Positions 27,610 to 37,373 are shown, counted from the stretch's first letter. The stretch: 64,000 nucleotides of DNA from Myxococcaceae bacterium JPH2 (GCA_016458225.1 JAEMGR010000016.1:244865-308864), one strand, 5' to 3'. The notes: generated by a model from the letters alone, not told the origin. Numbers and translations: made by a program.

Positions 27610-28210
27610 AGCCAAACTCCGCCAGACGCTGCCCGGAGGCTTGATAGAGCGGCGCGCTCATGTCCTGGACGCCCGTGCCGTCGATCCACCGGTTGTAGAA
27701 GTTGAAGAGGGCGCAGACGCTGACGGCGTCGTAGATGGCTTCGTCCGTCCATCCCACGGCGCGCAGCGCGTCCACGTCCTCTCGGCCCAGCGCGCTCGAG
27801 CGCAGATTGAGCGTGTCGATGAAGACGAACAGCGCCTTCTCCGCGTCCGAGATGGGCGCGGTCGATGCGTCCCGAAGGACGGCTTGAACCATGTCGGGGG
27901 ATTGCAACAGTTCCGCCGCGACCGCGGCGTGAGAGCCCGTTCAAAACGCGCATTCGTTCCCTCGGGACGTATACGCGGCGATGAGTTCGCGCATCCCGGG
28001 CGACAACGGCGAAGGCCCGCGCATCACCTCCTGCGTGAAGCGTGACAGGGCCGCGCCTCGCGAGGGCTTGAAGGCAAACAGGTGCCAGATTTGCGGCGGG
28101 GGGAAGCCCGCGCTTCGCGCCTGTCGGATGAGCGCCCCGTAATGACACGAGGACTCATGGGACTCGACATCGGGCAGGTGCATGCGGCGGTCGGGGCTCT
28201 TGGGGGCCAT
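27569..28210 (-). CDS. Predicted selenoprotein: carboxymuconolactone decarboxylase/AhpD-like peroxidase-related protein with CxxU
   Basis: A 213-residue reading frame if the in-frame TGA at 27943-27941 (codon 90) is read as selenocysteine. Residues before the TGA (LIAAYTSRGNECAF) and after it (TGSHAAVAAELL) are the two halves of the CMD/AhpD redox segment, which normally reads CxxC...H. Glu75, Cys87, Sec90 and His94 have exactly the spacing of Glu118, Cys130, Cys133 and His137 in M. tuberculosis AhpD. The second half stays in frame to a normal stop at 27569. A SECIS-like hairpin follows the TGA. The ATG has GAGG at 6 nt. Gene callers will split it at the TGA. A plain nonsense mutation is the alternative. 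It lies between an enediyne-type thioesterase and an ABC importer. Confidence 0.85.
27914..27943 (-). promoter_or_regulatory. Predicted bacterial SECIS element with its UGA codon
   Basis: The UGA (27943-27941) is followed after 11 nt by a stem CGCCGC, a loop GGUC (27923-27920) and GCGGCG, a perfect 6-bp stem. UGA to loop is 17 nt. The E. coli fdhF SECIS has the same GGUC in its apical loop at 18 nt, where SelB contacts the G-U. No bulged U is visible in the stem. It lies entirely in coding sequence, as bacterial SECIS elements do. Confidence 0.72.
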
Positions 28211-28233
28211 GGGTGTCCTCGCGAGGGAAGCGG

Positions 28234-28659
28234 TCAACGAACGACAAACGCATCGAGCGCGGCGCGAAGCTCGGCGGGAAAGGGCGTGGGTTCGTTGCGC
28301 CCGCCCTGGCGCGACATGCAGGCAATCTCTTGGTCGCCCCGCGCCACCGGCTCGCGCTGGCCATGGGCCAGCCGCAGGTAGTCGAAGCGCATCGTCACGC
28401 GGTTGCGTGACAGTCCTCCCAGCCGCATCAGGATGAGCAGCTCGTCAAAGGCCCGGACCTCGTCGAGGTAGTCGCACGCCACGCGAGTCGTCACCAACGC
28501 GAGCCCCAGGCCGAGCTGGGAGAGCGTGGACGGCGCGTGCTCGCGCAGGAAGAACTCGCGACAGCGGCCTTGCCACCGGAGGTGGTTCACGAAGTACACG
28601 TTGCCCACCAGGTTGGTCTCCTCGAAGGCCACGGTGTGCCGGTACTCAAACGCTCGCAT
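28234..28659 (-). CDS. Enediyne-type 4HBT thioesterase (E10/CalE7-like)
   Basis: A 141-residue hot-dog-fold thioesterase. The segment HTVAFEETNLVGNVYFVNHLRWQGRCREFFL is, in outline, the hallmark of enediyne thioesterases such as CalE7, DynE7 and SgcE10, which release the polyene from the iterative enediyne synthase. ATRVACDYLDEV-like and EIACM segments continue the match. Its ATG overlaps the end of the synthase gene by 14 nt, so the two are coupled. The product would act on the ACP-bound polyene in the cytoplasm. Confidence 0.9.
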   Translation of the reverse strand: MRAFEYRHTVAFEETNLVGNVYFVNHLRWQGRCREFFLREHAPSTLSQLGLGLALVTTRVACDYLDEVRAFDELLILMRLGGLSRNRVTMRFDYLRLAHGQREPVARGDQEIACMSRQGGRNEPTPFPAELRAALDAFVVR

Positions 28660-31600
28660 CGTCGCCTCCGCTCAGGGTCGCGAGGACCAGCGGGCCCGGG
28701 TGCTCGCGCAGGTGGGTGCGCAGCGTGGCCACCCGCCGCGAGCCCGCGCCGAACACAATCCATCCATCCGGCTCCGCTCCGGCGATGGCCAGCCGCGTGG
28801 CCGCGGGCAGGCCTGCCTTCTTCAGGCACTCGATGGCGGTCCACACGCGCGTGGCGGCGCTCGCCAGGTCTTCGCCGTGCTCACGGGCCACCAGCTCCGC
28901 GAGGGCCGAGCGCTCGGGTCCGAGCAACTCGCGCCACACGGGCGGGGTGCGCGCCTCCACGGGCTCCATGTCGCAGCCGACGCTGCCCGGCCCGGTCACC
29001 GCCATGGTGAGTGTGCCCGCGTGCGAGGCGGAGGCACCCACTCCGTTCGTGGGAACAGGCTTGCCATCTGGGCGGCGGAAGACAGCGCCGGTCGCGCCCA
29101 TGACGGAGCGCAGCACCCGGTCGGTGCGGCCGGGGCGCACTTCGTCGGGTCGTGCATCCAAGGCGACGTGCAGCGTGGCCCCGGGCAGCAGCTCCCCGAT
29201 GCGTCGCTCCATGTACGGCGCGAGCAGGGACGCGGGCCACTCGGTGGGCTCTGGGGGCGATTCGATTCGCTGCAAGCGCAGGCCCTCCCATCGCTCCAGG
29301 ACCTCACCCCGCGCGTCGCACAGCTCCACGTCGTAGGTGAAGAGCTGGCCGTCGCTCGACCGCTCTCGCGCGATGACGTGTCGTGGCTCTTCGCTCGTGG
29401 CGGCGCGGCGGATGGAGTCCACGCCCACGGGCAACAGCAGCCCGTGCGGAATGCATGCCTGGATGGCGTGCAGCGCCGCGTCTCGCGTGGAGGGCTCGCC
29501 GAGCACGAGCCGCGCGGGCAGGTAGCGCGCGAACCATGGCGCATCGGGTGTGCCGGTCAGCTCCGCCACGCACTCCGTCGCGCGCAGCCGGAGGTAGCGC
29601 GCGATGCGCTGGAAGCGCCCGGAGTGGAAGAAGAGGCGGCCATACAAGTCTCGCTCCGGTTCAAGCCCCTGGTGCGCTTGCGCCTCCTCACTGGGCACGG
29701 GCCAGCGCTCCGAGCGCGAGGATGTGAGGCTTTGCGCGGACGCGCGACACGTCGCGCGAAAGTGGTCGACCTGGAAGTTAGTCTCCTCGGAGCGCACCAC
29801 CACGTCCACTGAGTCCGTGGCGGTTGCCAGCGCGGCGATGCGCAGCGTGCGGCGCGTGCCTGGGGGCACCACCACGGGCCGCTCGAAGCGCACCTGCTCG
29901 AAGTCGGGGGCTCGCTCGTGCCCCATCAGCGCCGTGGCCACCTGGGCCATTGCCTCCAGGCCGAGCACCGCGGGCCACAGCCGCTCGCCTCGGAAGACAT
30001 GCTCATCCAAGGACAGGTCGGTCCCGTCGGACAGCTCGATGTCCACCACCAGCTCGACCCCGGGCTGATGCACGCGCACCTGCTCAACGAACCGCAGGAA
30101 GGGCAGGGCGCCGGATGCCGCAGAGAGCATGGGCTGCGCGCCCATGCGTCCGCTCACCACCACCGCCACAGGGGACGAGGGTGTCGCGAGGAGGGCTCGC
30201 AGCATGGCCACGCCTTGTTCTGGAGGAATGGCCTGGATGCCGCGCTGGGCGAGCGCCTCCACGCGTCCCAGCCGTTCACCCATGCCGAGTCCGGACCAGA
30301 TGGACCACTCCACGCAGAGGCACCGGCACGCGGGGTGCTGCGCGCCCCAGCGCTCCACTTCGCGCGTGAGCCACGCATTGGCGAGCGCGTAGTCGGCTTG
30401 TCCCTCCAAGCCCAGTCGACCGATGACCGAGCCAAACCCGATGACTTGGCGCACGGATTCGGCGGACACCGCCGCGAGCACGTTCTTCAGGCCCTCGACC
30501 TTGGGGGCCAGGGTCGCGCGCAGCGAGGATTCATCGAGCCGAGCCAGCGGTCGAGGAACGTTCAGCCCCGCGCCGTGCAGCACCCCCGTGATGGGGCCCC
30601 GCAGTGTCGCCTCCAGCTCGCGCACCGCTCGGTGAACGGCCTCCGGAACCGTGACGTCCGCGGCGACATAGCTGGCACGAATGCCCGCGGCCTCGAGTCG
30701 CTGGAGGTTCGTGGCGAGCACGGCGTCTTCTTCTGGGCGAGAGCGGCCGAGCAGTCCGAGCCGCGCCCCACTGCTGCGCGCGAGCTCAAAGGCACACTCG
30801 TACGTGATGCCCTTTCCTCCGCCCGTGACGAGCAGGACGTCGTTCGTATCCAGCCCGGGTGTGACTTCCTTGGCGGGGAACAGTGGGCGCAGCTCGGGCT
30901 CTTCACGGACGCCCTCGCGGGTGTAGCGGCATTCGCGCATGCCAGGACTCAGGGCACGCGCCTCCGCGAGCACCCACTCCAGGGCTTGAGGATGAGCCTC
31001 GGGGACATCGACCACTCCCACCGCGAGGTCGGGCGCCTCGAGGCGGAGCGAACGCGCGAAGGCCGCGCACCCGCCTTCGTGCTGGACGACCAGGAAGCGC
31101 ATCGGCCCACGCCCCTCCAGCGCGGCGTGCGCGGCTCGGAGTAGCATCAGGGCATCCGCCTCGGTCGTCACTGGGGAGACGACCACCGCGATGCCAGGGC
31201 CCGGACAGACTGCGTTCAGACGCGCGCTCAGCTCCGTCGCGCGGGCCTCCGACGCGGAAGAGAAGACGGTCCATGCACCGGGAGGCCAGGCGTGCGGTCC
31301 GGGTGGCGCGAGCGGGCGTGGACTCCACGTGACGGCGAAGGCGCGGACCCAAGCATCCACGCCGTCGGGAAGGGATGCGGCAGGCTCGCGCGTGTGGGCC
31401 CCTTCGCGACGCAGGTCTTCCAGGGCCTGGGCCAGCGTTCGCACTTGCGCGTGGGCGAACTCCAGCGGCGCGAGGAGCGGGGGAAGGCCGAGCACCCGAG
31501 CGGCCTCGGTGGCAATGCGCGACACGCTGATGGAGTTGAGGTGCAGGTCACCCAGGAGGCGGTCGTCATCACCGATGGCCTGCTCCGGAAGCTCTGCGCG

Positions 31601-34462
31601 AGCGGCGACGAGTCGTCGAACGACTTCCAGCGCGGAGCCCTGGGCCCGCGCCTCGGGTGGACTGTCGTCGCGGCCCGTCGTCTTCTCGGGCTGCGCGACC
31701 GGACGCGGATCTCGCGGCGCGGCGCTGTCGGGGATGGGGGCGCTCTCGCAAGGATTCTCCAAGAACGAGAGCTTGCGAGAGGGATCGAACGGCCGGGTGA
31801 ATCGCCCGTCGAACAGCGCGGAGGGGACGCAGGGGGCTCCCATCGCGAACGCCGCACCGACCGCGCGCAGAAGTCCCCGCAGCGAGGCACCGCCGACATC
31901 GAGCGCCACGATGGGCGTGGAGACATTGTCTGCTCCCAGGCCCGTAAGGACCTGTCCCGGTCCGACCTCCAGCCAGAGGTCCACGGGGCCGGCGGCCTCC
32001 ATCGCCGACGTGAAGCGAACCGGCGCGGTGAGCTGTTCCAGCAACAGCGCGCGGAGATCCTCATTCGCGCCGATCAACCGCCCGCTCACGGTGGAGGCGA
32101 CGGCCCGGCGCAGTGGAAGGAACGAGGTCCTCGCGAGGGAGGCACGCAGCGACTCCGCGACCGGAGCCATGAGCGGTGAGTGGAAGGCATGGGACACCGC
32201 GAGCCGCGCGACCGCGAGCCCTTGCTCTCGTGCGCGTGCCGTGGCGATGTCCACCGCCCGCGCTTCGCCCGACACCACCGTCTGGCGAGGCGAGTTACAG
32301 GCGGCCACGCTGGCCTCGAGGCCGACGAGCAGGGGCTCCACGCGTGCACGGTCCGCGGCGATTCCCGCCATGGCTCCGGAAGGCACACCCAGCGCGGCCA
32401 TGGCCTGTCCCCGAGCCCGCGCGAGCGCACGCAGTGGGGCTTCATCCATCGCCCCCGCCCAACCCAGCGCGGTCAACTCCCCGAGGCTGTGGCCCACCGC
32501 GACCTCGGCGACGACGCCTGCTTCCGCGAGCACGCGCAGGCCCGCCAGCGATGCCGCGACGATGGCCGGCTGAACCACCTCGGTGTCCACCGTGGCGTCT
32601 GGCCCATCCTCCGGCACGCGGGCTTCCAGCAAGTCGCGGACGGACGCGAAGCGGCGCCGCCAGCTTCCACCTCCGAGATGCGCGGGAGAGCCCTGGCCCG
32701 GAAACAGGAACCCGATGCGGGGAGCTCGCGCGCCTTCGCCCAGGAACAGTCCTGCCTCGACATCGCATCGTGAGGTCACGCCTTCGGCCAACGCGCGGGC
32801 GAGGCTGTCGAGCTGAGTCCTCAGCTCCCCCGGCGTGGATGCGATGAGCGCGGCTCGGAACCGCGAGCCTCCCGCCCTGCGTTGCAGCTCGAACGCGAGG
32901 TCCACCAGCTCCGCGCGCGACAGCTGCGGAACCTGTTCGCGAAGCACGCCGACGCGAGCGGCCAGGGCTTCGCGGTTGGCCTCGCCCAGCAGGAACAGCT
33001 CCGCGTCCTGCGCGGATGCGGCCAGTCGACGTTCGCGGAGCCCCAGCGGGGCGCGCCGCGTCGACGTGGGCGCCTCCAACACGACATGCGTGTTGATGCC
33101 GCCGAAGCCCATGGCGCTGACTGCCGCGCGGGGCGGACCGAAGTCGGGCCACTCCTCCACGTCGTGCAGGACGCGCAGCACCGGAGCCTCGCCCCGCAGC
33201 AGCGCGTGCGGCCGACCTGCTCCTGGCATCGGCGGCAGGGCGCGGGCTTCGAGCGCCTGGATGGCCTTGATCAATCCCGCGAGTCCCGCAGCGGCCTTCG
33301 TGTGCCCGATGTTTGCCTTCACCGAGCCGAGCGCCGCCGCGACAGAGCGAGGTGCCCCCGCTTCGCGCAAGGCCGTCGAGAGGGCTTGGATTTCGGTGGC
33401 GTCCCCCACCGCGGTGCCGGTGCCGTGGCCCTCGAAGTAGCCCACGGTGTCGATGCCGAAGCCGGCGCGGTGATAGGCGCGGCGCAAGGCGAGCCGCTGC
33501 CCTTCGACCTCGGGGCGCGTGAGTCCTCCTTGTCCATCCGACGACACCCCCCAGCCCCGGACCCAGGCGCGCACGCGCAGCCCTCGCGCCACCGCGTCGT
33601 CATGGCGCATCAGCACCGCGAAGCCGCAGCCCTCGCCGGGCCAGAAGCCCGCGGAGCGATCGTCGTAGACGCGCATGTCCTCGAGGGCCAGCGCGCCCGT
33701 CTTGGCGAAGCCCACCAGCTCGAAGGGATCGAGGCTCAGGTCCACTCCGCCCGCGAGCACCACGTCCAGGTCCCCCGCCACCAACGCGCCGCACGCCTGA
33801 GTCACCGCGAGCAGCGACGACGCGCACGCGCCATCCACCGTGAAGCCGCCGCCCTTCAGGTCGAAGTGGTTGCAGATACGGCCCGCGATCGTGTTGGACA
33901 GGCCTCCGGCCAGCGTCTCCTCGCCCACGGGCGGGAACGGGGCCTTGAAGCGATCCTCCAGACTCGCGAGGAAGAGCGCGAGCCGCTCCGGCTCCCATCG
34001 CTCCCGCCCGAGGGCGTCCTCCACCATCCGCCGGACATAGGGCCAGCGCAGCCGCAAGCCCTGCGCGCGCGAGAACTCGCCGGTCAGCGTGTTGCCCACC
34101 ACGACGCCGGTGGTCTCGCGCGGAAGGTCACGCCCTTCATCCAGCCCCGCATCGCGCAGCGCATCCGCCGCCACCTCCAAGGCCAGCCAGTGCGTCATGT
34201 CCGCGGAGCGGAAGCTGCTGCCCGCGACGCGGAAGCGCAGGCGATCGAAGACATAGCCCTCCAACACCGCGACCTCTCGCACGGGTGTTCGATCGGCGGC
34301 GTGTGGATCCTCGGAGAAGTAGTCCTCCAACCGGAGGCGCGCGGCGGGCATGGGACGGAAGGCGCGACGCTGGGCGACGACCGTTTCCCAAAGCTCCGCT
34401 GGCGAACTCGCGTCTGGATACCGACACGCGAGCCCGACGACGGCGAGCGGTATGTCTTTCAT
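28646..34462 (-). CDS. pksE: Iterative enediyne-type polyketide synthase PksE (KS-AT-ACP-KR-DH-PPTase)
   Basis: A 1938-residue single-chain synthase with the enediyne PKSE order and length. KS at about 1-465 has catalytic Cys213 (GACASS), His346 (EGHGTGT) and His387 (GHTKAA). AT at about 580-890 has Ser659 (GHSLGE). ACP at about 940-1015 has Ser977 in DLHLNSISV, the form seen in PKSE carriers. KR follows with GGGKGIT near 1214, DH at about 1450-1700 with DEHVFRGERLWPA, and the C-terminal phosphopantetheinyl transferase has GCDMEP (1829-1834) and WTAIECLKKAG. It would make a linear conjugated polyene from malonyl-CoA and self-phosphopantetheinylate. The ATG overlaps the unbU stop. Confidence 0.95.
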   Translation of the reverse strand: MKDIPLAVVGLACRYPDASSPAELWETVVAQRRAFRPMPAARLRLEDYFSEDPHAADRTPVREVAVLEGYVFDRLRFRVAGSSFRSADMTHWLALEVAADALRDAGLDEGRDLPRETTGVVVGNTLTGEFSRAQGLRLRWPYVRRMVEDALGRERWEPERLALFLASLEDRFKAPFPPVGEETLAGGLSNTIAGRICNHFDLKGGGFTVDGACASSLLAVTQACGALVAGDLDVVLAGGVDLSLDPFELVGFAKTGALALEDMRVYDDRSAGFWPGEGCGFAVLMRHDDAVARGLRVRAWVRGWGVSSDGQGGLTRPEVEGQRLALRRAYHRAGFGIDTVGYFEGHGTGTAVGDATEIQALSTALREAGAPRSVAAALGSVKANIGHTKAAAGLAGLIKAIQALEARALPPMPGAGRPHALLRGEAPVLRVLHDVEEWPDFGPPRAAVSAMGFGGINTHVVLEAPTSTRRAPLGLRERRLAASAQDAELFLLGEANREALAARVGVLREQVPQLSRAELVDLAFELQRRAGGSRFRAALIASTPGELRTQLDSLARALAEGVTSRCDVEAGLFLGEGARAPRIGFLFPGQGSPAHLGGGSWRRRFASVRDLLEARVPEDGPDATVDTEVVQPAIVAASLAGLRVLAEAGVVAEVAVGHSLGELTALGWAGAMDEAPLRALARARGQAMAALGVPSGAMAGIAADRARVEPLLVGLEASVAACNSPRQTVVSGEARAVDIATARAREQGLAVARLAVSHAFHSPLMAPVAESLRASLARTSFLPLRRAVASTVSGRLIGANEDLRALLLEQLTAPVRFTSAMEAAGPVDLWLEVGPGQVLTGLGADNVSTPIVALDVGGASLRGLLRAVGAAFAMGAPCVPSALFDGRFTRPFDPSRKLSFLENPCESAPIPDSAAPRDPRPVAQPEKTTGRDDSPPEARAQGSALEVVRRLVAARAELPEQAIGDDDRLLGDLHLNSISVSRIATEAARVLGLPPLLAPLEFAHAQVRTLAQALEDLRREGAHTREPAASLPDGVDAWVRAFAVTWSPRPLAPPGPHAWPPGAWTVFSSASEARATELSARLNAVCPGPGIAVVVSPVTTEADALMLLRAAHAALEGRGPMRFLVVQHEGGCAAFARSLRLEAPDLAVGVVDVPEAHPQALEWVLAEARALSPGMRECRYTREGVREEPELRPLFPAKEVTPGLDTNDVLLVTGGGKGITYECAFELARSSGARLGLLGRSRPEEDAVLATNLQRLEAAGIRASYVAADVTVPEAVHRAVRELEATLRGPITGVLHGAGLNVPRPLARLDESSLRATLAPKVEGLKNVLAAVSAESVRQVIGFGSVIGRLGLEGQADYALANAWLTREVERWGAQHPACRCLCVEWSIWSGLGMGERLGRVEALAQRGIQAIPPEQGVAMLRALLATPSSPVAVVVSGRMGAQPMLSAASGALPFLRFVEQVRVHQPGVELVVDIELSDGTDLSLDEHVFRGERLWPAVLGLEAMAQVATALMGHERAPDFEQVRFERPVVVPPGTRRTLRIAALATATDSVDVVVRSEETNFQVDHFRATCRASAQSLTSSRSERWPVPSEEAQAHQGLEPERDLYGRLFFHSGRFQRIARYLRLRATECVAELTGTPDAPWFARYLPARLVLGEPSTRDAALHAIQACIPHGLLLPVGVDSIRRAATSEEPRHVIARERSSDGQLFTYDVELCDARGEVLERWEGLRLQRIESPPEPTEWPASLLAPYMERRIGELLPGATLHVALDARPDEVRPGRTDRVLRSVMGATGAVFRRPDGKPVPTNGVGASASHAGTLTMAVTGPGSVGCDMEPVEARTPPVWRELLGPERSALAELVAREHGEDLASAATRVWTAIECLKKAGLPAATRLAIAGAEPDGWIVFGAGSRRVATLRTHLREHPGPLVLATLSGGDDASV

Positions 34463-35379
34463 GAGTGCGGCTCACCCCCCGCTGAGGTGGCGAGGGCAGC
34501 GGGCGGAGCGTCACGTCGGGGGAGCAGGGCGCGCGCGTACAGCAGGGCGCCGCGTGCCAGGCACACCAGCGTCAGGGAGAAGAAGAGGTCGAAGACGATG
34601 TGCCGGCCCACCAGCAGGCTGTAGGCGGCGGCCACGCTGGCGCCGAACAGCACCTGGGCCAAGGGCTGGCGCGGCGTCGTCCCGGGATCCGTCACCATGT
34701 AGAAGGTGTAGAGGACGAAGGCCACGCCCGTCATGGGCATGAGCGGCGGCATGATGGCGCCATTCATCAGCCACGCGCGGAGCATCGCCTGCAACGCGAA
34801 GCCTCCGAGCCACCCGGCGATGAGCGGCAGTCGCTGCGTGAAGCGCGCATTGAGGAACGTCCCCGTGCAGACGATGACGGCAGGCAATACCCAGTCGCCC
34901 ACGCCGAATAGGTTCTCGGTGAACTGGTACGGCGGTGCGATCCCCACGGAGGGGAACGCCACCAGCGTCACGCTGATGCCGAAGTTGGAGGGATTGAGGA
35001 AGTGGCGCCACGTCCCTTCGACAGGCGCGCGAAACAGGGCCTTGGACGCGATCGCCACCGCCGACGCGAAGGCCACGGGAGCAAGGCGCGCATTGGCATA
35101 CAGCAGCATGGCCACCGCCAGGCCGGTGATGTGCGCGGGCAGGAGGAAGTCGACGAGTGCCTTCACGCCTCCCGTGAAGCGCGGCGCGCGTCCCTGCGCG
35201 CGCGCCTCCAGCCATTCCAGCATCAGCTCCATCGCGTACGCCGTACCCAGCGCGACGAGCGGATGGGCCCAGGCCATCTCGAACCCCAGCACCGAGTGTC
35301 CCAGGAGATTGAGGACGGTGATGGCGACAGCGAAGCGGCGAAGGCCCCCGAGGCGAAGCGAGCCGGCCCAGGTCTTCAT
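34459..35379 (-). CDS. unbU: UnbU-like membrane protein (enediyne E5)
   Basis: A 306-residue protein with about eight to nine membrane helices of the UnbU/RnfD-like type found in enediyne cassettes (E5). Landmarks are WRHFLNPSNFGISV, FTENLFGVGDWVLPA and YMVTDPGTTPRQP, the last like the flavinylated loop region of RnfD/NqrB. Its role in enediyne assembly is not established; redox or membrane association is often suggested. It starts at the ATG overlapping the unbV stop and ends overlapping pksE. Confidence 0.9.
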   Translation of the reverse strand: MKTWAGSLRLGGLRRFAVAITVLNLLGHSVLGFEMAWAHPLVALGTAYAMELMLEWLEARAQGRAPRFTGGVKALVDFLLPAHITGLAVAMLLYANARLAPVAFASAVAIASKALFRAPVEGTWRHFLNPSNFGISVTLVAFPSVGIAPPYQFTENLFGVGDWVLPAVIVCTGTFLNARFTQRLPLIAGWLGGFALQAMLRAWLMNGAIMPPLMPMTGVAFVLYTFYMVTDPGTTPRQPLAQVLFGASVAAAYSLLVGRHIVFDLFFSLTLVCLARGALLYARALLPRRDAPPAALATSAGGEPHS

Positions 35380-37373
35380 GGCGTGACCTCCGAGTTCACG
35401 CGCCCCAGCAGCAGGGTGTGCCAGCCAGGCGTGAGCGAGAGTTGTTGGTGCTGGAGCTGTCCAGAGGCACTTCGCCATGACACGCGCACGGTGATGGGCG
35501 TGTTGATGGGAACCACCCCCAGGCCGAAGTGAAGCTCCGGGCTGCGCTTGCCGGAGTGCCCGTTGCCGCCATCCACCTGTCCGACGAGGTGACGCCCATC
35601 GGGCAGAATCACCTCGGCCGCCGCGCCAATCACGGGGGTGGCCTTGCCTCCCTCGCGAGGCAGCCCGGGCACGACCGTCACCGTGCCGCCCGCGTCGCCG
35701 CCCACCGGGCGCAACAGCCTCAAGCCCAGGAAGGCGCCGGGCGCGGGCGCACGGTTGTGCGCGAGGTACGAGGGAGCCCATTGATTGGCGATGGCCAGGT
35801 CGAGCGCGCCATCTCCGTCGACATCCGCGGTGGCCATGCCGCGGGTGACCTCGGTGGCCCCCAGGCCCACGTCGACCGCGAGGTCCTGGTACCGCCCTGT
35901 CGCATCGCGCACGTAGAAGGGATTGTGCTGATGCCCGCTCAGGTCATCGCCGGCCTGGAACCGGGGCCAGCTCTCGGGGTGGCGCAGTCGTGAGTCATTG
36001 GCCGTGGCCAGCTCTTGCAACTCGGGCCAGCGATCCACGGTGCCCGCGAGGAAGCCGGTGGCCTGTGTGGCTTCGAGCGTGCCGTCGTTGTCGAAGTCGC
36101 CGAAGCGCGTCTCCCAGCCCCAGCCGCTGCGCGCCACGCCGCGCTCCTCGCTGGTGTCCACGTAGGGCGCCACGCCTTCGCGCATCCGTGACAGCTCGCC
36201 CGTGCTCTCGAACAGGAAGTGGCTTTCGAACAGCGAGAACTCGGCGGAGATGTTGCTGACGAAGATGTCCAGCAGTCCGTCGCCGTTCGTGTCCCCGAAG
36301 TCCACGCCCATGCCCTTGAACGAATCCCGGCCGAGCACCTTGGAGTTGGGCGTCCCCAGGCTCTTGCGGCCTTCGAGCAGGGCGAAGTGGAGCTTCCCGG
36401 GCTGCGAGCGATTGTGCAGCAACCGGTCCGGTCCGAAGTCGTTGGCGATGTACAGCTCGGGCAGCCCGTCGCCGTCCAGGTCCGCTGCTCCGAGCGCGAG
36501 CGTCCACCCGTGGGAGACGAGCGATTCCTCCTCGGGATCATCGAGCAGGCCCGTCACCTCCGCGAAGGTGACGGAGGGCGTCTCTCCGGAGGTGGCACTC
36601 ACCCAGCGCAGCCAGTGGTCGACGCCGCCGTTGAAGGCGCGCGTCATCGAGTCCTGCATCTCGTCTGGCTCGGTCGCCTGGACATCGAGGAGGTGGGCCC
36701 CGTCCGGGAAGTAGTTGCCCAGGATCAACTCCGGGTGTCCGTCACCGTCCATGTCCGCGAAGGTGGCGGCGTTGGTGAAGAATCTCGCGCCGCCGGGGAC
36801 CAGCTCCTGTCGCACGAACCGCTCCGCGGACAAGGCCGAGGCCGTGCCGGGCTCGCTCGGGCGCTGAAGGAAGGCGAGGGGCGTGCGACCCCAGTAGTAG
36901 ACGACCACATCCGTCCAGCCATCCTCGTTGAGGTCGGCGGGCAGGCAGCCCATCGGCGCCATCGTCTTGCCATCCCAGGCGAACGGCGCCGCGTCGAGCG
37001 TGAAGGGGGCGTAGCGCGCGGGCGTGCCAGGGGCGGGCGCGACGATGACCTGGTCCGTTCGCGTGTCCACGTAGCACACGTCGTTGGGCAGCCCATCCGC
37101 GTCCAGGTCGTGCAGCGCCACGGCGGCACCGACCGCGGAGATCCATCCCTGGATGCGCTGGAGCGAGGGATTGACCTCCCGGGTGTATCGCTCGGGCGGA
37201 CGCGGTGTCGCGACGGGCAAGGGCTCGCGCTCGAAGTGGAAGCGCGCGACGGCGGCGGTCCGCTCCGCTGAGCCCAGCTCCGGCAGGCGCGCGAAGCCAT
37301 ACAGGACGAGCACGGCGCACAGCGCGGCGAGTCGCGCCGCGTGCCGGGTCAGGAGGGTGCGTAGCGTGCTCAT
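35376..37373 (-). CDS. unbV: UnbV-like FG-GAP repeat protein (enediyne E4)
   Basis: A 665-residue exported protein with an N-terminal membrane segment (about residues 10-30). A beta-propeller of FG-GAP/VCBS repeats runs through most of the chain, seen as repeated DLDxDGLP, DMDGDGHPE, DTNGDGLLD and DVDGDGALD loops that bind calcium. The C-terminal part carries the ASPIC/UnbV-type region (VRVSWRSASGQLQ). UnbV is conserved in enediyne clusters with unknown function. The ATG overlaps the unbL stop. Confidence 0.92.
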   Translation of the reverse strand: MSTLRTLLTRHAARLAALCAVLVLYGFARLPELGSAERTAAVARFHFEREPLPVATPRPPERYTREVNPSLQRIQGWISAVGAAVALHDLDADGLPNDVCYVDTRTDQVIVAPAPGTPARYAPFTLDAAPFAWDGKTMAPMGCLPADLNEDGWTDVVVYYWGRTPLAFLQRPSEPGTASALSAERFVRQELVPGGARFFTNAATFADMDGDGHPELILGNYFPDGAHLLDVQATEPDEMQDSMTRAFNGGVDHWLRWVSATSGETPSVTFAEVTGLLDDPEEESLVSHGWTLALGAADLDGDGLPELYIANDFGPDRLLHNRSQPGKLHFALLEGRKSLGTPNSKVLGRDSFKGMGVDFGDTNGDGLLDIFVSNISAEFSLFESHFLFESTGELSRMREGVAPYVDTSEERGVARSGWGWETRFGDFDNDGTLEATQATGFLAGTVDRWPELQELATANDSRLRHPESWPRFQAGDDLSGHQHNPFYVRDATGRYQDLAVDVGLGATEVTRGMATADVDGDGALDLAIANQWAPSYLAHNRAPAPGAFLGLRLLRPVGGDAGGTVTVVPGLPREGGKATPVIGAAAEVILPDGRHLVGQVDGGNGHSGKRSPELHFGLGVVPINTPITVRVSWRSASGQLQHQQLSLTPGWHTLLLGRVNSEVTP

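Noticed and set aside
27569..27907. Separate short gene starting at a TTG (second half of the CMD protein)
   Set aside because: It is in frame with the upstream half, has no ribosome-binding site and begins inside the conserved CMD domain right after the UGA; one recoded gene explains both halves better.
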